A stretch of 64,000 bases of DNA from Desmonostoc vinosum HA7617-LM4 (GTDB lineage: Bacteria; Cyanobacteriota; Cyanobacteriia; Cyanobacteriales; Nostocaceae), in NCBI GenBank assembly GCA_019359515.1, contig JAHHHC010000011.1, positions 1 through 64,000 on the forward strand, written 5' to 3'. Shown in pieces: positions 17,042 to 26,083 of the stretch. A program made the position numbers and the translations under genes. The notes under the pieces were generated by a model. That model saw only the letters and a list, made by a program, of their open reading frames with translations. It did no database searches and was not told where the DNA came from. Position 1 is the stretch's first letter. Each line of letters begins with the position of its first letter.

Positions 17042-18748
17042 TCAATTGCCAGCTTTCTTAAGCACTATAAAAATGTCGTAACGATTACTGCGGTTGTCGC
17101 TGACGGCAGAGGTTACTCCAATTGATCGTGTTGCTGCTAGCCAAGTTTGCTGATTGAAGTTGAGAGTTGATGGGGGAAGATTTCTCACAGTGCGTTCTAC
17201 ATCCAAGTAAAATTGACCATTTGTAGGATTGGGTTGTGTAGGTACTGTTTGTTGAAAAGGGAGAGTAATGGCTAGTTGAGTATTTGGCTTGGGAACAATT
17301 TTATCGGTGATGGGAGCGCCTATTACTAAAAAAGCAACGTCTCCATCTAACCAACCATGGGTGGCGGTTAATGTACCTAAAGGCCCAATCCACTTAACAA
17401 CGGGTTTACCTGCAATCGTTCCCGGTTGAATCTGGAACTGATATTGATTTCGCATTGCATCATCTAGTTGGTTTAGGGATGCTTCAGCTGCTTGGCGATC
17501 GCTTACCTGTATCATGAACACTAAGCCTGCACGAAAATTCTCTAGCGAACCTTCTTTTGTGATAGAGGGAATCACCGATAAGGAAAACTCTCCTTTCATC
17601 CAACTAAGCAAATCCTGCTCTAAATCCAAGGTAGTGAAAGATTTTACGCCACTTCGCAGTTGTTCTGGTGATATGGGCGAGAGAGGATTTCCTTGAGATG
17701 TTAAAACATAGTCCGTCCAAAATCGCTGTAAGTTACCACCAGAAAGCATCATTAGGGTTTCTGCTGGTAAGCGGTTTTGCATCTTTCCGGCTTTATTTTC
17801 TACCGCCAGTACACGCCGACTATTAGGGTTAAGCCATGAAACACCTTTTAAGCGTATTCCTTCTGACTCTAGGGTTATTGTCCCCGCTAAACCTTGGTTA
17901 TTCTGAAGTTGAGCCAAAACTTGAGCAGGTAAACGACGATTAGGAGAAGTAGCAGCTATTTTAGCTGCTGTTGGTACGTTTACATAAAACTGGGCAAAGG
18001 GTTGATAGTTAGCAATTTTGGGAAAATTCTCGGCAAAGCCTCCTATTGTGGCCAATGATGTCTTAGCTTTATAGGCGTCAATCGCTCGTTTTGTAGCTTT
18101 TAGGCTATCACTGATAACCAGGAAACGCTTATCTATTAATGCTGCTGAGAAGTCTTCCCCTGCTTGTCCTTTATTTTGTTTGATTGTGATTCCTTGATAG
18201 GTGTGATTAATCCATTTACCTTGTTTGGGAATTTTGGGTTGTGCCAAAATATTTTTCGCTTTTTCGAGGCTTTTGATAGGTATTACCATCACCATCGATT
18301 GCTGAACATCAGTAGCATCTCGATTCGTATTTGTAGCAACTGGTTTAGGCACAGGATTTTTTGCTACTTGTGGAACCAGAATTGCGATTGTAACTTGATC
18401 ACCCACCCAAGGAGCGATATCTTTTTGGAAATCATAACCATTATTTGTCAGAAGGCGATCGCGCAGTTGTACTAAATTTTTATCCAGTTCTACTTGGGTT
18501 TGTTTTGTGCCAAATTCTCGCAATTTTTGCCACTGTTTTGCATCTGTCGTCAGGGAAACCGTAAATAAAGCATCACCAGGAATAATGTTTGCTCCTACTG
18601 GCAAATCCTTATCAAATGGTTGTCCCTGAGTTAATAACCAGTATGCTGCTATGCTCCCACCAATGAGTAACCCAGCAGACGAAAACGTCAGCATCAAAGA
18701 CGGTTTCTTTTTTTTCTTCATCGGAACAGACACATTAGGCAGTGCCAT
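17042..18748 (-). CDS. DUF3352 domain-containing membrane-anchored protein
   Basis: 568 residues from the ATG at 18748 (MALPNVSVPMKKKKK); a GTG four codons earlier (18760) is the alternative start. A lysine-rich cytoplasmic end precedes one membrane helix (LMLTFSSAGLLIGGSIAAYWLL), and the rest is probably extracytoplasmic. The DUF3352 pattern is visible in LPVGANIIPGDALFTVSLTTD, several paired strand/helix modules (FLVISDSLKATKRAIDAYK; LVFMIQVSDRQAAEASLNQLDDAM) and TATHGWLDGDVAFLVIGAPI. The family is widespread in cyanobacteria with no assigned role. It is transcribed away from ccsB's promoter region in the same direction, but a repeat array lies between them. Confidence 0.82.
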   Translation of the reverse strand: MALPNVSVPMKKKKKPSLMLTFSSAGLLIGGSIAAYWLLTQGQPFDKDLPVGANIIPGDALFTVSLTTDAKQWQKLREFGTKQTQVELDKNLVQLRDRLLTNNGYDFQKDIAPWVGDQVTIAILVPQVAKNPVPKPVATNTNRDATDVQQSMVMVIPIKSLEKAKNILAQPKIPKQGKWINHTYQGITIKQNKGQAGEDFSAALIDKRFLVISDSLKATKRAIDAYKAKTSLATIGGFAENFPKIANYQPFAQFYVNVPTAAKIAATSPNRRLPAQVLAQLQNNQGLAGTITLESEGIRLKGVSWLNPNSRRVLAVENKAGKMQNRLPAETLMMLSGGNLQRFWTDYVLTSQGNPLSPISPEQLRSGVKSFTTLDLEQDLLSWMKGEFSLSVIPSITKEGSLENFRAGLVFMIQVSDRQAAEASLNQLDDAMRNQYQFQIQPGTIAGKPVVKWIGPLGTLTATHGWLDGDVAFLVIGAPITDKIVPKPNTQLAITLPFQQTVPTQPNPTNGQFYLDVERTVRNLPPSTLNFNQQTWLAATRSIGVTSAVSDNRSNRYDIFIVLKKAGN

Positions 18749-19060
18749 TGAAACCAACACCTTATACTTGCAAACTAATCAAGAGGATTGGGGAACTCGG
18801 GGCCACCGCTCGCGGAGGGAGTGGGGATTAGGGGTAATGCGGATTGGGGATGAGTGTTTGTTATTTCTCCTCTTTCCCCGGTTACTGAACATACCTCTAC
18901 GCTTAAGTAAGCTTAAGTATCGTCTTTAATCAAAGAAGTGCTGTCGTCCCCCTACTCCCTCATCTTCCTCATCCCCCCAATTCCCAGTTGCTAATTATGA
19001 TCAGTTACCTTTTGTAACATGCTTTGTTGAATTTCGCAGATTGAACGCTAATTAACTTAA
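18749..19060. other. Repeat-bearing spacer
   Basis: Carries a copy of the CTCGGGGCC...GGGATTAGGGG repeat (18795-18835) and short C-rich runs (18945-18985). No gene seen. The AAGTATAAGG before 18748 is a plausible ribosome binding area for the DUF3352 gene. Confidence 0.5.
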
Positions 19061-19690
19061 CTATGTCTGGGTACTCACAATACTCAACTGCATAGAACCT
19101 AAATATTTTGTTAAATAAGGAGAAAAAACTTCATAAATCAATGTTAATGGCTGTCCGTGATGCCAAAACAAATAATGGCGACCCCAAAAAGGCCCACTCA
19201 CATCAAAACCTGATTCTAATGCGGCTGAGTAACCGCAGTAAATTCCTTGGACATCTCGATATAACTCTGTGCGAAGACGAGCTAGACTCGCCCAAATTGG
19301 TAATGAACGGTTTTGCAAATACTCGTCTACATGACTAGCTTCCCACCATGAGGTGGCATATGCCAATCTCTGACCAGAGGCTGTACGCAGCCACACTTGT
19401 CGTCTTAGTCGCGGCCCTGGAACAGCTTGAATTAAATCGGGAGCAGCATCAGCATCCATACCAATCAACGACATGTCAATTACATCTACTTCTGTAGGTT
19501 CACCTGTAAGTAATTGTAAGTGCCGTGTTGGTGAACCATCGCCCAAAAGCAGCAATTGCCAAGCAGGTGCTAGCTGCGTATGAGGTAAACCTTGCTGAAT
19601 TATTTCCTCGGCTCCTTGCCAAATCGGGGTGAGTCGATGCCAAGCTGCTGGTAATGTTAAGTTGTTTGTTGGGGTAAAAGTAGCAGTCAA
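19061..19690 (-). CDS. Chorismate lyase (DUF98/Ycf21 type)
   Basis: 209 residues. The cyanobacterial DUF98 family converts chorismate to 4-hydroxybenzoate, the ring precursor of plastoquinone (known for the Synechocystis member). Typical stretches are PAWQLLLLGDGSPTRHLQLLTG, the arginine-rich PGPRLRRQVWLRT, LAYATSWW, LPIWASLARLRTELYR and SGPFWGRHYLFWHHGQPLTLIYEVFSP. The protein is complete and cytosolic. The ATG is at 19690 on the minus strand. Next to it on the same strand is tRNA-Leu. Confidence 0.88.
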   Translation of the reverse strand: MTATFTPTNNLTLPAAWHRLTPIWQGAEEIIQQGLPHTQLAPAWQLLLLGDGSPTRHLQLLTGEPTEVDVIDMSLIGMDADAAPDLIQAVPGPRLRRQVWLRTASGQRLAYATSWWEASHVDEYLQNRSLPIWASLARLRTELYRDVQGIYCGYSAALESGFDVSGPFWGRHYLFWHHGQPLTLIYEVFSPYLTKYLGSMQLSIVSTQT

Positions 19691-19838
19691 TGTTTTTTAC
19701 AAAACTTCACCTATCTCTATAAAAGCATAAAAAACTAGAGGTAGGGAGTGGGGAGTGGGGAGTGGGAAATTGAGAATTGTCATTTGTTATTGATTATTCT
19801 CCGCGTAAGCGCGTCCCCAGTCGCCAGTTACTAAAAAA

Positions 19839-19919
19839 TGCGGATGGCGAGACTCGAACTCGCAAGGCAAAGCCACACGCCCCTCAAACGTGCGCGTATA
19901 CCAATTCCGCCACATCCGC
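19839..19919 (-). tRNA. tRNA-Leu (anticodon GAG)
   Basis: 81 nt. Acceptor arms GCGGATG/CATCCGC with discriminator A. Anticodon stem CACGT/GCGTG with loop TTGAGGG gives anticodon GAG (reads CUC/CUU). It has a long variable arm (TGGCTTTGCCTTG) as expected for Leu and a T-arm CGAGTTCGAGTCTCG. The 3' CCA is not encoded. Confidence 0.97.
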
Positions 19920-20442
19920 ATGGGTTGTCTAAATATAGAATATAGCATAAGACTAATTCGTAATTCTTAATGACGACGAATTACGAATTACGAATTACGA
20001 ATTATTTCAGTGTTCGGTTTGATAAATTTCACACAGTGGATCTTAGATTTACTGAAATCTAGCAGCAGCAGTGATAGTAAAAAGGAGTAGAGCTACCGTG
20101 AAAGACACCATGCAATCGCTCCTTTGGTTGGGCATAAGCGCCAAGCTGCCGCTAAAATAGCGTTGCTGTTTCAGCTAAACTCAAACCTAGCGATCGCATT
20201 AGCTCAACAGGAAACTGGTAAAGACTCACAGCAGTAATCTTGTTAGTCTAGATCAGACCTGTAGCCAATTTAGGATTGTTGAGCCGATAGTTTGTACTGT
20301 TTCAACCATCTCAACCTAGTGTCAATTTGCTTGGGATCGGGGTTGCGAATCTCCTGCGATAATTTGAAATCAAGCGAAAGCATTGTTTTAAATTAGATGT
20401 AAAAAAATGTCAATCTACTGGTAGTGATATCAAAACTAAAAA
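19920..20442. other. Spacer upstream of accC
   Basis: Contains an AATTCGT/ATTACGA array (19952-20004). A short GTG-started frame of 20 codons with AAGGAG upstream (20098-20160) is too short to claim. A 37-codon minus-strand ORF is listed separately. The promoter and leader of accC must lie here. Confidence 0.5.
20270..20383 (-). CDS. Possible 37-residue small protein
   Basis: The frame MLSLDFKLSQEIRN ... RLRWLKQYKLSAQQS starts at the ATG at 20383 and is charged, with an amphipathic helix-like second half. It looks more protein-like than neighbouring frames, but there is no ribosome binding site and no recognised family. It could be a remnant of a larger gene. It lies divergent to accC. Confidence 0.25.
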   Translation of the reverse strand: MLSLDFKLSQEIRNPDPKQIDTRLRWLKQYKLSAQQS

Positions 20443-21786
20443 ATGAAGTTTGACAAAATATTAATTGCTAATCGAGGAGAAATCGCCCTTCGCATTCTCC
20501 GCGCCTGTGAAGAAATGGGTATTACAACGGTAGCGATTCATTCTGTGGTTGACCGGAATGCACTCCATGTCCAACTTGCAGATGAAGCAGTTTGTATTGG
20601 CGAAGCTGCCAGCATCAAAAGTTATCTAAATATTCCTAACATTATTGCTGCTGCTTTAACGCGGAACGCCACCGCTATTCACCCTGGCTATGGCTTTTTG
20701 GCAGAAAATGCCAAATTTGCGGAAATCTGTGCCGATCATCACATTGCCTTCATTGGCCCCACTCCAGACGCCATCAGGCAGATGGGGGATAAATCGACTG
20801 CGAAAGAAACCATGCAAAAAGCTGGCGTCCCAACGGTGCCGGGTAGTGAAGGTTTAGTAGAATCGGAAGAAGAAGGATTAGCGATCGCTAAAGAAATCGG
20901 CTACCCCGTGATGATTAAAGCCACAGCAGGTGGTGGAGGGCGGGGTATGCGTTTGGTGCATTCTGAAGATGAATTTGTCAAACTTTTCCTAGCTGCCCAA
21001 GGAGAAGCAGGCGCGGCTTTTGGCAACGCCGGCGTTTATATAGAAAAATTTATTGAACGTCCTCGCCATATTGAGTTTCAGATTTTGGCAGATAACTATG
21101 GTAACGTCATCCATTTGGGTGAGAGGGATTGCTCGATTCAACGCCGGAATCAAAAGCTACTCGAAGAAGCCCCTAGCCCGGCTCTTGATCCTGACCTACG
21201 CGAGAAAATGGGACAAGCTGCGATCAAAGCTGCCCAATTCATCAACTACACTGGGGCGGGCACTATCGAGTTTCTTTTGGATAAATCTGGTAAATTCTAC
21301 TTCATGGAAATGAATACCCGAATTCAAGTAGAGCATCCTGTGACAGAGATGATTACTGGGGTGGACTTAGTTGTTGAACAAATTCGGATTGCTCAAGGAG
21401 AAAGACTCAAGCTAACTCAAGACCAAGTAGTTTTGCGGGGTCATGCGATCGAATGCCGCATCAATGCCGAAGACCCAGACCACGACTTTCGCCCCGCCCC
21501 TGGAAGGATCAGCGGCTATCTCCCGCCTGGAGGCCCCGGTGTAAGAATTGACTCTCACGTTTACACAGATTACCAAATTCCACCCTACTACGACTCACTG
21601 ATTGGCAAATTAATTGTTTGGGGCCCAGACAGAACTACTGCTATCAACCGCATGAAACGCGCACTTAGGGAGTGTGCAATCACCGGACTACCCACCACTA
21701 TCGCGTTTCACCAAAAAATTATGGAAACCCCGCAATTTTTGCAAGGTAAAGTTTATACCAATTTTGTGCAAGAAATGAATAAATAG
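20443..21786 (+). CDS. accC: Acetyl-CoA carboxylase, biotin carboxylase subunit
   Basis: 447 residues, full length. It carboxylates biotin on the carrier protein AccB using ATP and bicarbonate, the first committed step of fatty acid synthesis. The N-terminal domain starts [18 protein letters not shown] and contains [13 protein letters not shown]. The ATP-grasp domain has the glycine-rich loop [25 protein letters not shown] and [19 protein letters not shown]. The C-terminal part has [30 protein letters not shown] and [14 protein letters not shown]. It is not in an operon with accB here. Confidence 0.97.
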   Translation: MKFDKILIANRGEIALRILRACEEMGITTVAIHSVVDRNALHVQLADEAVCIGEAASIKSYLNIPNIIAAALTRNATAIHPGYGFLAENAKFAEICADHHIAFIGPTPDAIRQMGDKSTAKETMQKAGVPTVPGSEGLVESEEEGLAIAKEIGYPVMIKATAGGGGRGMRLVHSEDEFVKLFLAAQGEAGAAFGNAGVYIEKFIERPRHIEFQILADNYGNVIHLGERDCSIQRRNQKLLEEAPSPALDPDLREKMGQAAIKAAQFINYTGAGTIEFLLDKSGKFYFMEMNTRIQVEHPVTEMITGVDLVVEQIRIAQGERLKLTQDQVVLRGHAIECRINAEDPDHDFRPAPGRISGYLPPGGPGVRIDSHVYTDYQIPPYYDSLIGKLIVWGPDRTTAINRMKRALRECAITGLPTTIAFHQKIMETPQFLQGKVYTNFVQEMNK

Positions 21787-21817
21787 TTGAGCGCAGTAAG
21801 AGCAGGAGATGAAGAAG

Positions 21818-21852
21818 ACGCGGGGACGCGGGGACGCGGGGACGCGGAGAAT
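21818..21852. repeat. GGGGACGCG array
   Basis: Four units of ACGCGGGG between accC and the converging YggT gene. Confidence 0.85.
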
Positions 21853-21910
21853 AATTAATAACAAATGACAATTCTCAATTCCCCATTCCCTACTCCCTAC
21901 TCCCCATTCT

Positions 21911-22204
21911 CTAACTTACACGAGACAACATAGTCAGCAACCCTTGCTGACCCAGCAAAATTTCTCGTAGCAGACTGAAAATACCAACCCAAATAATGGG
22001 GGTAATATCTACTCCACCGATAGGTGGTACTAACTTTCGCAGCGGCACTAAAAAAGGTTCAGTGGGCCAAGCGATTAAGTTAAAGGGCAGACGATTTAGC
22101 TCCACTTGCGGATACCAAGTGAGAATAATCCGCAAAATAAACAGCAACGTCATGACTCCCAACACAGGGCCGAGAGTCCAGGTAATCAAATTAACACCAC
22201 TCAT
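21911..22204 (-). CDS. YggT family membrane protein
   Basis: 97 residues with two membrane helices (VLGVMTLLFILRIILTWYP and the segment around ITPIIWVGIFSLLREILL), separated by a loop with the family signature PFNLIAWPTEPFLVPLRKLVPPIGG. Cyanobacterial and chloroplast YggT-like proteins (Ycf19/CCB3 relatives) have been linked to cytochrome b6f maturation or cell division. Which applies here is not determined. The ATG is at 22204. Confidence 0.88.
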   Translation of the reverse strand: MSGVNLITWTLGPVLGVMTLLFILRIILTWYPQVELNRLPFNLIAWPTEPFLVPLRKLVPPIGGVDITPIIWVGIFSLLREILLGQQGLLTMLSRVS

Positions 22205-22488
22205 CTGTTTAAGCTACTATCTGTGAACAAAGAAAACACGTCAACAACAGCGAAAAATCTTAAGCTTTGTAAAGTAATCTCTCTATTATTTTATTTCAAT
22301 CCTCACCAGGGATTAACACAAAATCACTGTTATCTAGTAGCGTCAATGAAAGACAAACAGGTTGAAACTGCTAGCTCCATAGTTTGTGAGGTTAGTTAAC
22401 AAGTTGATTAGCTCATGCTCAGAGGCTTCTCAAGAAACTGATACACCATTAGAATTATGATGAAGTGTGTAAAAAAAGGTTGAGAACT

Positions 22489-22608
22489 ATGACGCCCTCT
22501 TTAGCAAATTTTCTTTGGAGTCTGGTTTGGGGTGCTGCAATTGTCGTTATCCCAATTACAGCTGCTTTAATTTTCATTAGCCAGAAAGATAAAATCCAGC
22601 GCTCATAA
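22489..22608 (+). CDS. psbX: Photosystem II reaction centre protein PsbX
   Basis: 39 residues, a single membrane helix: [17 protein letters not shown], a hydrophobic core, then the charged stromal end [10 protein letters not shown]. The [12 protein letters not shown] start and final SQ(K/R)DK(I/V).RS are characteristic of cyanobacterial PsbX, a small PSII subunit near cytochrome b559. The upstream AAAAAAAGGTTGAGAACT offers AAGG as ribosome binding site. A Ycf66 gene follows 244 nt downstream on the same strand, a neighbour pair seen in other cyanobacteria. Confidence 0.93.
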   Translation: MTPSLANFLWSLVWGAAIVVIPITAALIFISQKDKIQRS

Positions 22609-22740
22609 TCTTTGAGGGAGTTGCTTGACTCCCACAATTGATTAGTCTGTCAACTGTATGCTTAACTGCATTCATGGCAGAACTTTCTCTTAGAGGGTGA
22701 CTATAGCTGACAGGCACAAAATTTTTTACCTTTGGGTAAA

Positions 22741-22779
22741 CAGCTTCAGAGCTTCTATGCTAGATGCTTTGAAGCTTTA
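22741..22779 (+). promoter_or_regulatory. Hairpin in the psbX-ycf66 spacer
   Basis: The arms AGCTTCA and TTGAAGCT enclose a loop of about 20 nt. There is no strong U-run, so attenuation or mRNA stabilisation is as likely as termination. A TATATT box follows at about 22781-22786 and could serve as a -10 for ycf66. Confidence 0.35.
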
Positions 22780-22852
22780 ATATATTGTGATGATTAGAGT
22801 AGTGATTTTAATTGTGACTCGCTAACATAGATTTGATATTGGGAAAAGAACA

Positions 22853-23761
22853 ATGCTAAATTTTGGGCTGAACTCAGCCAGTGTTCTGGCTCAGGTCAAT
22901 TTTGGAACGAACTCAGCCAGTATTCTGGGAATTTTCCTGGCTGTGGCTGGGGCAGCACTGTATTTTATGCGGACTGTGCGCCCCGAACTGTCAAGAGATC
23001 AAGATATATTTTTCGCGGCGGTAGGTTTGCTCTGCGGCTTCATTCTCATCTTTCAAGGATGGCGGTTAGACCCAATTCTCCAATTTGGTCAACTGCTTTT
23101 AGTGGGCACGACAGTATTTTTTGCTATTGAAAGTATTCGTTTGCGGAGTATAGCTACTCAGCAAGCTAAGCGTAACACTCCTATTGTGGATGAAGAGCGA
23201 GAGGTTAGTAGAAACTATTCTTACAATAGAAAAAATTATCAAGCTGAGATGGATGCAGATTTAGAACCACTACCTTATGAGGAAGAGGAACGTCCCGCGC
23301 GTCCCCGAATTCGAGGTAGCAGGGATGAGCGTTCATCTCGTGAAGACTATTACGAAGACCAACCTCCCCGTCGTTCAGAACGCCGCAGCGTTAGCGATAG
23401 GCAAGAAACAGGAGAGAGAAACCGTCGGCGTAGTTCTGGGCGTCCAGTGAATCGTAGTTCTGAAAAGTTTGAAGAAGATAATTGGGGATCTTCCTCAAGA
23501 GATAGAGATGTTGATGATTGGGAAAGCGGCACAGAGGTAAGAAGACCTCCACGTCGCAGCAACAATGGGCCTCAGCGACCAGAAAATCGCGAGGATGATG
23601 TTGCTCCTAGACCAAAAAGACGCCGTCCACCAACTGACTCAACACCTCGAAGAGAACGTGAAGAGGATGAAGCGATACCAACTGATTATGTACCGTATAA
23701 TCCGATTGAAAAACCAAATGAGGAGCCAGATAACTCAACTAATTTTGACGATGATATGTAG
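22853..23761 (+). CDS. Ycf66 family protein
   Basis: 302 residues. The N-terminal part (about 1-105) is the Ycf66 membrane domain with three helices: ASILGIFLAVAGAALYFMRTV, IFFAAVGLLCGFILIFQGWRLDP and FGQLLLVGTTVFFAIESIRLR. From about residue 115 to the end it is a hydrophilic, Arg/Glu/Asp-rich low-complexity tail (RRSERRSVSDRQ, RRPPRRSNN) that is probably disordered. Ycf66 occurs in cyanobacteria and some plastids; function unknown, with a link to photosynthetic membranes inferred from its psbX neighbour. The ATG is at 22853. Confidence 0.88.
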   Translation: MLNFGLNSASVLAQVNFGTNSASILGIFLAVAGAALYFMRTVRPELSRDQDIFFAAVGLLCGFILIFQGWRLDPILQFGQLLLVGTTVFFAIESIRLRSIATQQAKRNTPIVDEEREVSRNYSYNRKNYQAEMDADLEPLPYEEEERPARPRIRGSRDERSSREDYYEDQPPRRSERRSVSDRQETGERNRRRSSGRPVNRSSEKFEEDNWGSSSRDRDVDDWESGTEVRRPPRRSNNGPQRPENREDDVAPRPKRRRPPTDSTPRREREEDEAIPTDYVPYNPIEKPNEEPDNSTNFDDDM

Positions 23762-23805
23762 CACAATTGGGTTGGCGGTAAGCTTAAAGACGACGGAATT
23801 TTGAG

Positions 23806-24375
23806 GTGAAAAAATTTACGTCTATATTCAGGCTCCAAAAACCTATCTCTTGGAGCCTAATTTTTAGTTTGGTAACTCTGGTTGGATCTTGCGGTTCTAA
23901 TGATATTCCTATAGGGCCTAGTTCCCTCAACAGTCGCTACACTGAGGAGCAACCAGCTTTGAGTGGAAATGGGCGTTTTTTAGCGTTTATATCCAACCGG
24001 AATGGTAATCAGCAGCTGTTGATCTATGACTTGCAGGAACGGCGGTTTATTCGCACACCAGGATTAAATCGAGCCGAGACAATTGCCGAAAGTCCTAGCT
24101 TGAGTTATACCGGGCGTTACATTGCCTATATTACGAGCGACCAAGGTAAACCAGTGGTAGCGCTTTTTGATCGCGCTACCCAACAGCCGCAAATTCTCAC
24201 TCCCATCTATCGTGGCTGGGTGAGAAATCCACATATCAGTCCAGATGGACGTTATGTTGTCTTTGAAACTGCTAGCCGTGGTCAATGGGATATTGAAGTC
24301 CTCGACAGAGGGCCGAATATAGAGTTAGATATTCCCAATGGGGCAGCAGTGAATACACCGCCTACAGTGCCGTAG
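23806..24375 (+). CDS. TolB-like (PD40 beta-propeller) lipoprotein, first of two
   Basis: 189 residues from a GTG start 44 nt after ycf66. A membrane segment ending in the lipobox-like LVGSCGS predicts a lipidated Cys at about residue 29. Three PD40/WD40-like blades follow (EEQPALSGNGRFLAFISNRNGNQQLLIYDL; SPSLSYTGRYIAYI; NPHISPDGRYVVFETASRGQWDIEVLD). That is too few for a closed propeller alone, so it may oligomerise. It is paralogous to the next gene, which has the same three-blade plan. Probably co-transcribed with ycf66. Confidence 0.83.
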   Translation: MKKFTSIFRLQKPISWSLIFSLVTLVGSCGSNDIPIGPSSLNSRYTEEQPALSGNGRFLAFISNRNGNQQLLIYDLQERRFIRTPGLNRAETIAESPSLSYTGRYIAYITSDQGKPVVALFDRATQQPQILTPIYRGWVRNPHISPDGRYVVFETASRGQWDIEVLDRGPNIELDIPNGAAVNTPPTVP

Positions 24376-24489
24376 GGTGTAATTCGTAATTTGTAATTCG
24401 TAATTCGTAATTTAAAGATGCTTCAAAAGTGCGTTGATGGCAAAGGATTTGTTGCTCTTGACTACTGAAAACTAACCTTGACTAAAATC

Positions 24490-25002
24490 ATGAAACGGGT
24501 TGTTTTTGTACCTATATTTTTATCTTTGGGTTTATTGGGTGGGTGTGTTGGCTATCCTCGTCTTTTGAATTATCCGTTTGATCCGGGGGGGCGGAGTCTC
24601 AACAGTCTCGCTTCGGAACTGAGTCCGCAAGTTTCTGGGAGATATGTTATTTTTATCACTGACCGCAGAGGCAGCCAAGATGTTTATATGTTTGATACGG
24701 TGACTCAGAATTTGGTTGATTTACCGGGTTTAAACTCCTTTGATACGATCGCCTCTCATCCCAGTGTTGCCGATAATGGTCGCTACATTGTTTTTGCCGC
24801 TAGTCGTCAGGGACGATCGGCTATTTTTCTCTATGATCGAGAAACACGCCAATCACGAAATTTAACAACAAATCTGCAAGCCGAAGTCCGCAATCCCACA
24901 ATTAGCGCTAATGGTAACAGGATTGCTTTTGAATCCAGTAATAACGGGCAATGGGATATTTTGGTATACAACCGTTCTGGGCAGCCGTTGAATATACCGT
25001 AA
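24490..25002 (+). CDS. TolB-like (PD40 beta-propeller) lipoprotein, second of two
   Basis: 170 residues from the ATG at 24490; a TTG four codons earlier (24478) is the alternative start. The signal sequence has the lipobox LGLLGGC. Three PD40 blades follow (SPQVSGRYVIFITDRRGSQDVYMFD; HPSVADNGRYIVFAASRQGRSAIFLYD; NPTISANGNRIAFESSNNGQWDILVYN). It is a tandem paralogue of the preceding lipoprotein, separated by an AATTCGT array (24380-24411). An envelope role is inferred from the lipobox. Confidence 0.83.
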   Translation: MKRVVFVPIFLSLGLLGGCVGYPRLLNYPFDPGGRSLNSLASELSPQVSGRYVIFITDRRGSQDVYMFDTVTQNLVDLPGLNSFDTIASHPSVADNGRYIVFAASRQGRSAIFLYDRETRQSRNLTTNLQAEVRNPTISANGNRIAFESSNNGQWDILVYNRSGQPLNIP

Positions 25003-25043
25003 GGGGAGTGGGGATGAGGGAGATGAGGGAGATGAGGGAGAAA

Positions 25044-25088
25044 GATAATTACCCAGTCCCCAGTCCCCAGTCCCCAGTCCCCAGTCCC
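25044..25088. repeat. GGGATGAG and CCCCAGT arrays
   Basis: GATGAGGGA units (25013-25042) run into five CCCCAGT units (25053-25088). The array touches the stop codon of the converging sdhB-like gene at 25088. Confidence 0.75.
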
Positions 25089-26083
25089 TATTCTCTTTCC
25101 ACAGCTTCAATCAATGCTCGCGCTTGTTGTGTTCCTTGGGAAGATTCAAAGGAGAAGGGAAACTTACCTCGGCACAACATCCGCAAACCCAAAGGTGCAA
25201 TGCTGAGTAAGCCTCTGAGGTCTTTGAAGTAGTTTCCTACAACTTGTAAACCAAATTGGCGCTCATCAATCCAACCGCCTGCTTTGACTAAATCTATCAA
25301 TACTTTGCGGTGGCGAATTGAGCGACTATCGCTCTTTTGTTTGTGTGTGAGAATTTCTTGTTTAATTTTGGTGATTTGTTCTAAGGGTGCGACTTCCATG
25401 GGGCAAACTGAGTCGCAGTATAAACAACGAGTACAGCCCCATACTCCTTTTGTGCCTTCATTGTAGCTTTCTAGACGCTGTTCGGTGTTGCGATCGCGAG
25501 AATCTGCGACCATGCGATACGCTTTGGCCAAGGCATGGGGGCCAACAAAATCAAGATTAACTTCACGGGCGTTGCACTCAGAATAGCAAGCACCGCACAT
25601 AATACAATTGCCAGTTTGATCAAGACTTGATCGCTCTTGTGGTGTTTGCAAAAACTCTCTTTCTGGAATTTGTCTTGCTGCTGTACTTACGTAAGGAGCA
25701 ACCGCTTCTAAATTATTCCAGAAACTGCTCATATCTACGACTAAATCCTTAATTACAGGCATATTACCTAAAGGGGCCACCGTAATTTCTGGAATTGGAT
25801 TTGCCTGAGTTTCCGATGCAGATAAGATTTTTTGTAATCGAGAAAGTTCGCTGCCCACATTTTCTTTACAAGCTAAAGCAGAACGTCCATTGATTCGCAT
25901 AGCACAGCTACCACAAATTGTATTACGACAATTTTTGCGAAATGCTAAAGTTCCGTCTTGCTCCCACTTAATCTGATTGAGGCAATCCAGGATTGTATTA
26001 CTAGATTCTGCCTCCAACAGATAATTTTGCACTACAGGGGAGGAATTTTGTTTTTGCCGAATGACTTTAAATAAAACTTCCAT
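25088..26083 (-). CDS. sdhB: Succinate dehydrogenase/fumarate reductase iron-sulfur subunit
   Basis: 331 residues from the ATG at 26083 (MEVLFKVIRQKQ); a TTG three codons earlier is the alternative. The N-terminal [2Fe-2S] domain has CRNTICGSCAMRINGRSALAC. The C-terminal ferredoxin domain has CIMCGACYSEC and CTRCLYCDSVCPMEVAP for the 4Fe-4S and 3Fe-4S clusters. It transfers electrons from the flavoprotein SdhA to quinone in the thylakoid respiratory chain. No sdhA or sdhC lies next to it, as usual in cyanobacteria. It is longer than the E. coli subunit (about 240) through a C-terminal extension (QFGLQVVGNYFKDLRGLL...). Confidence 0.9.
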   Translation of the reverse strand: MEVLFKVIRQKQNSSPVVQNYLLEAESSNTILDCLNQIKWEQDGTLAFRKNCRNTICGSCAMRINGRSALACKENVGSELSRLQKILSASETQANPIPEITVAPLGNMPVIKDLVVDMSSFWNNLEAVAPYVSTAARQIPEREFLQTPQERSSLDQTGNCIMCGACYSECNAREVNLDFVGPHALAKAYRMVADSRDRNTEQRLESYNEGTKGVWGCTRCLYCDSVCPMEVAPLEQITKIKQEILTHKQKSDSRSIRHRKVLIDLVKAGGWIDERQFGLQVVGNYFKDLRGLLSIAPLGLRMLCRGKFPFSFESSQGTQQARALIEAVERE

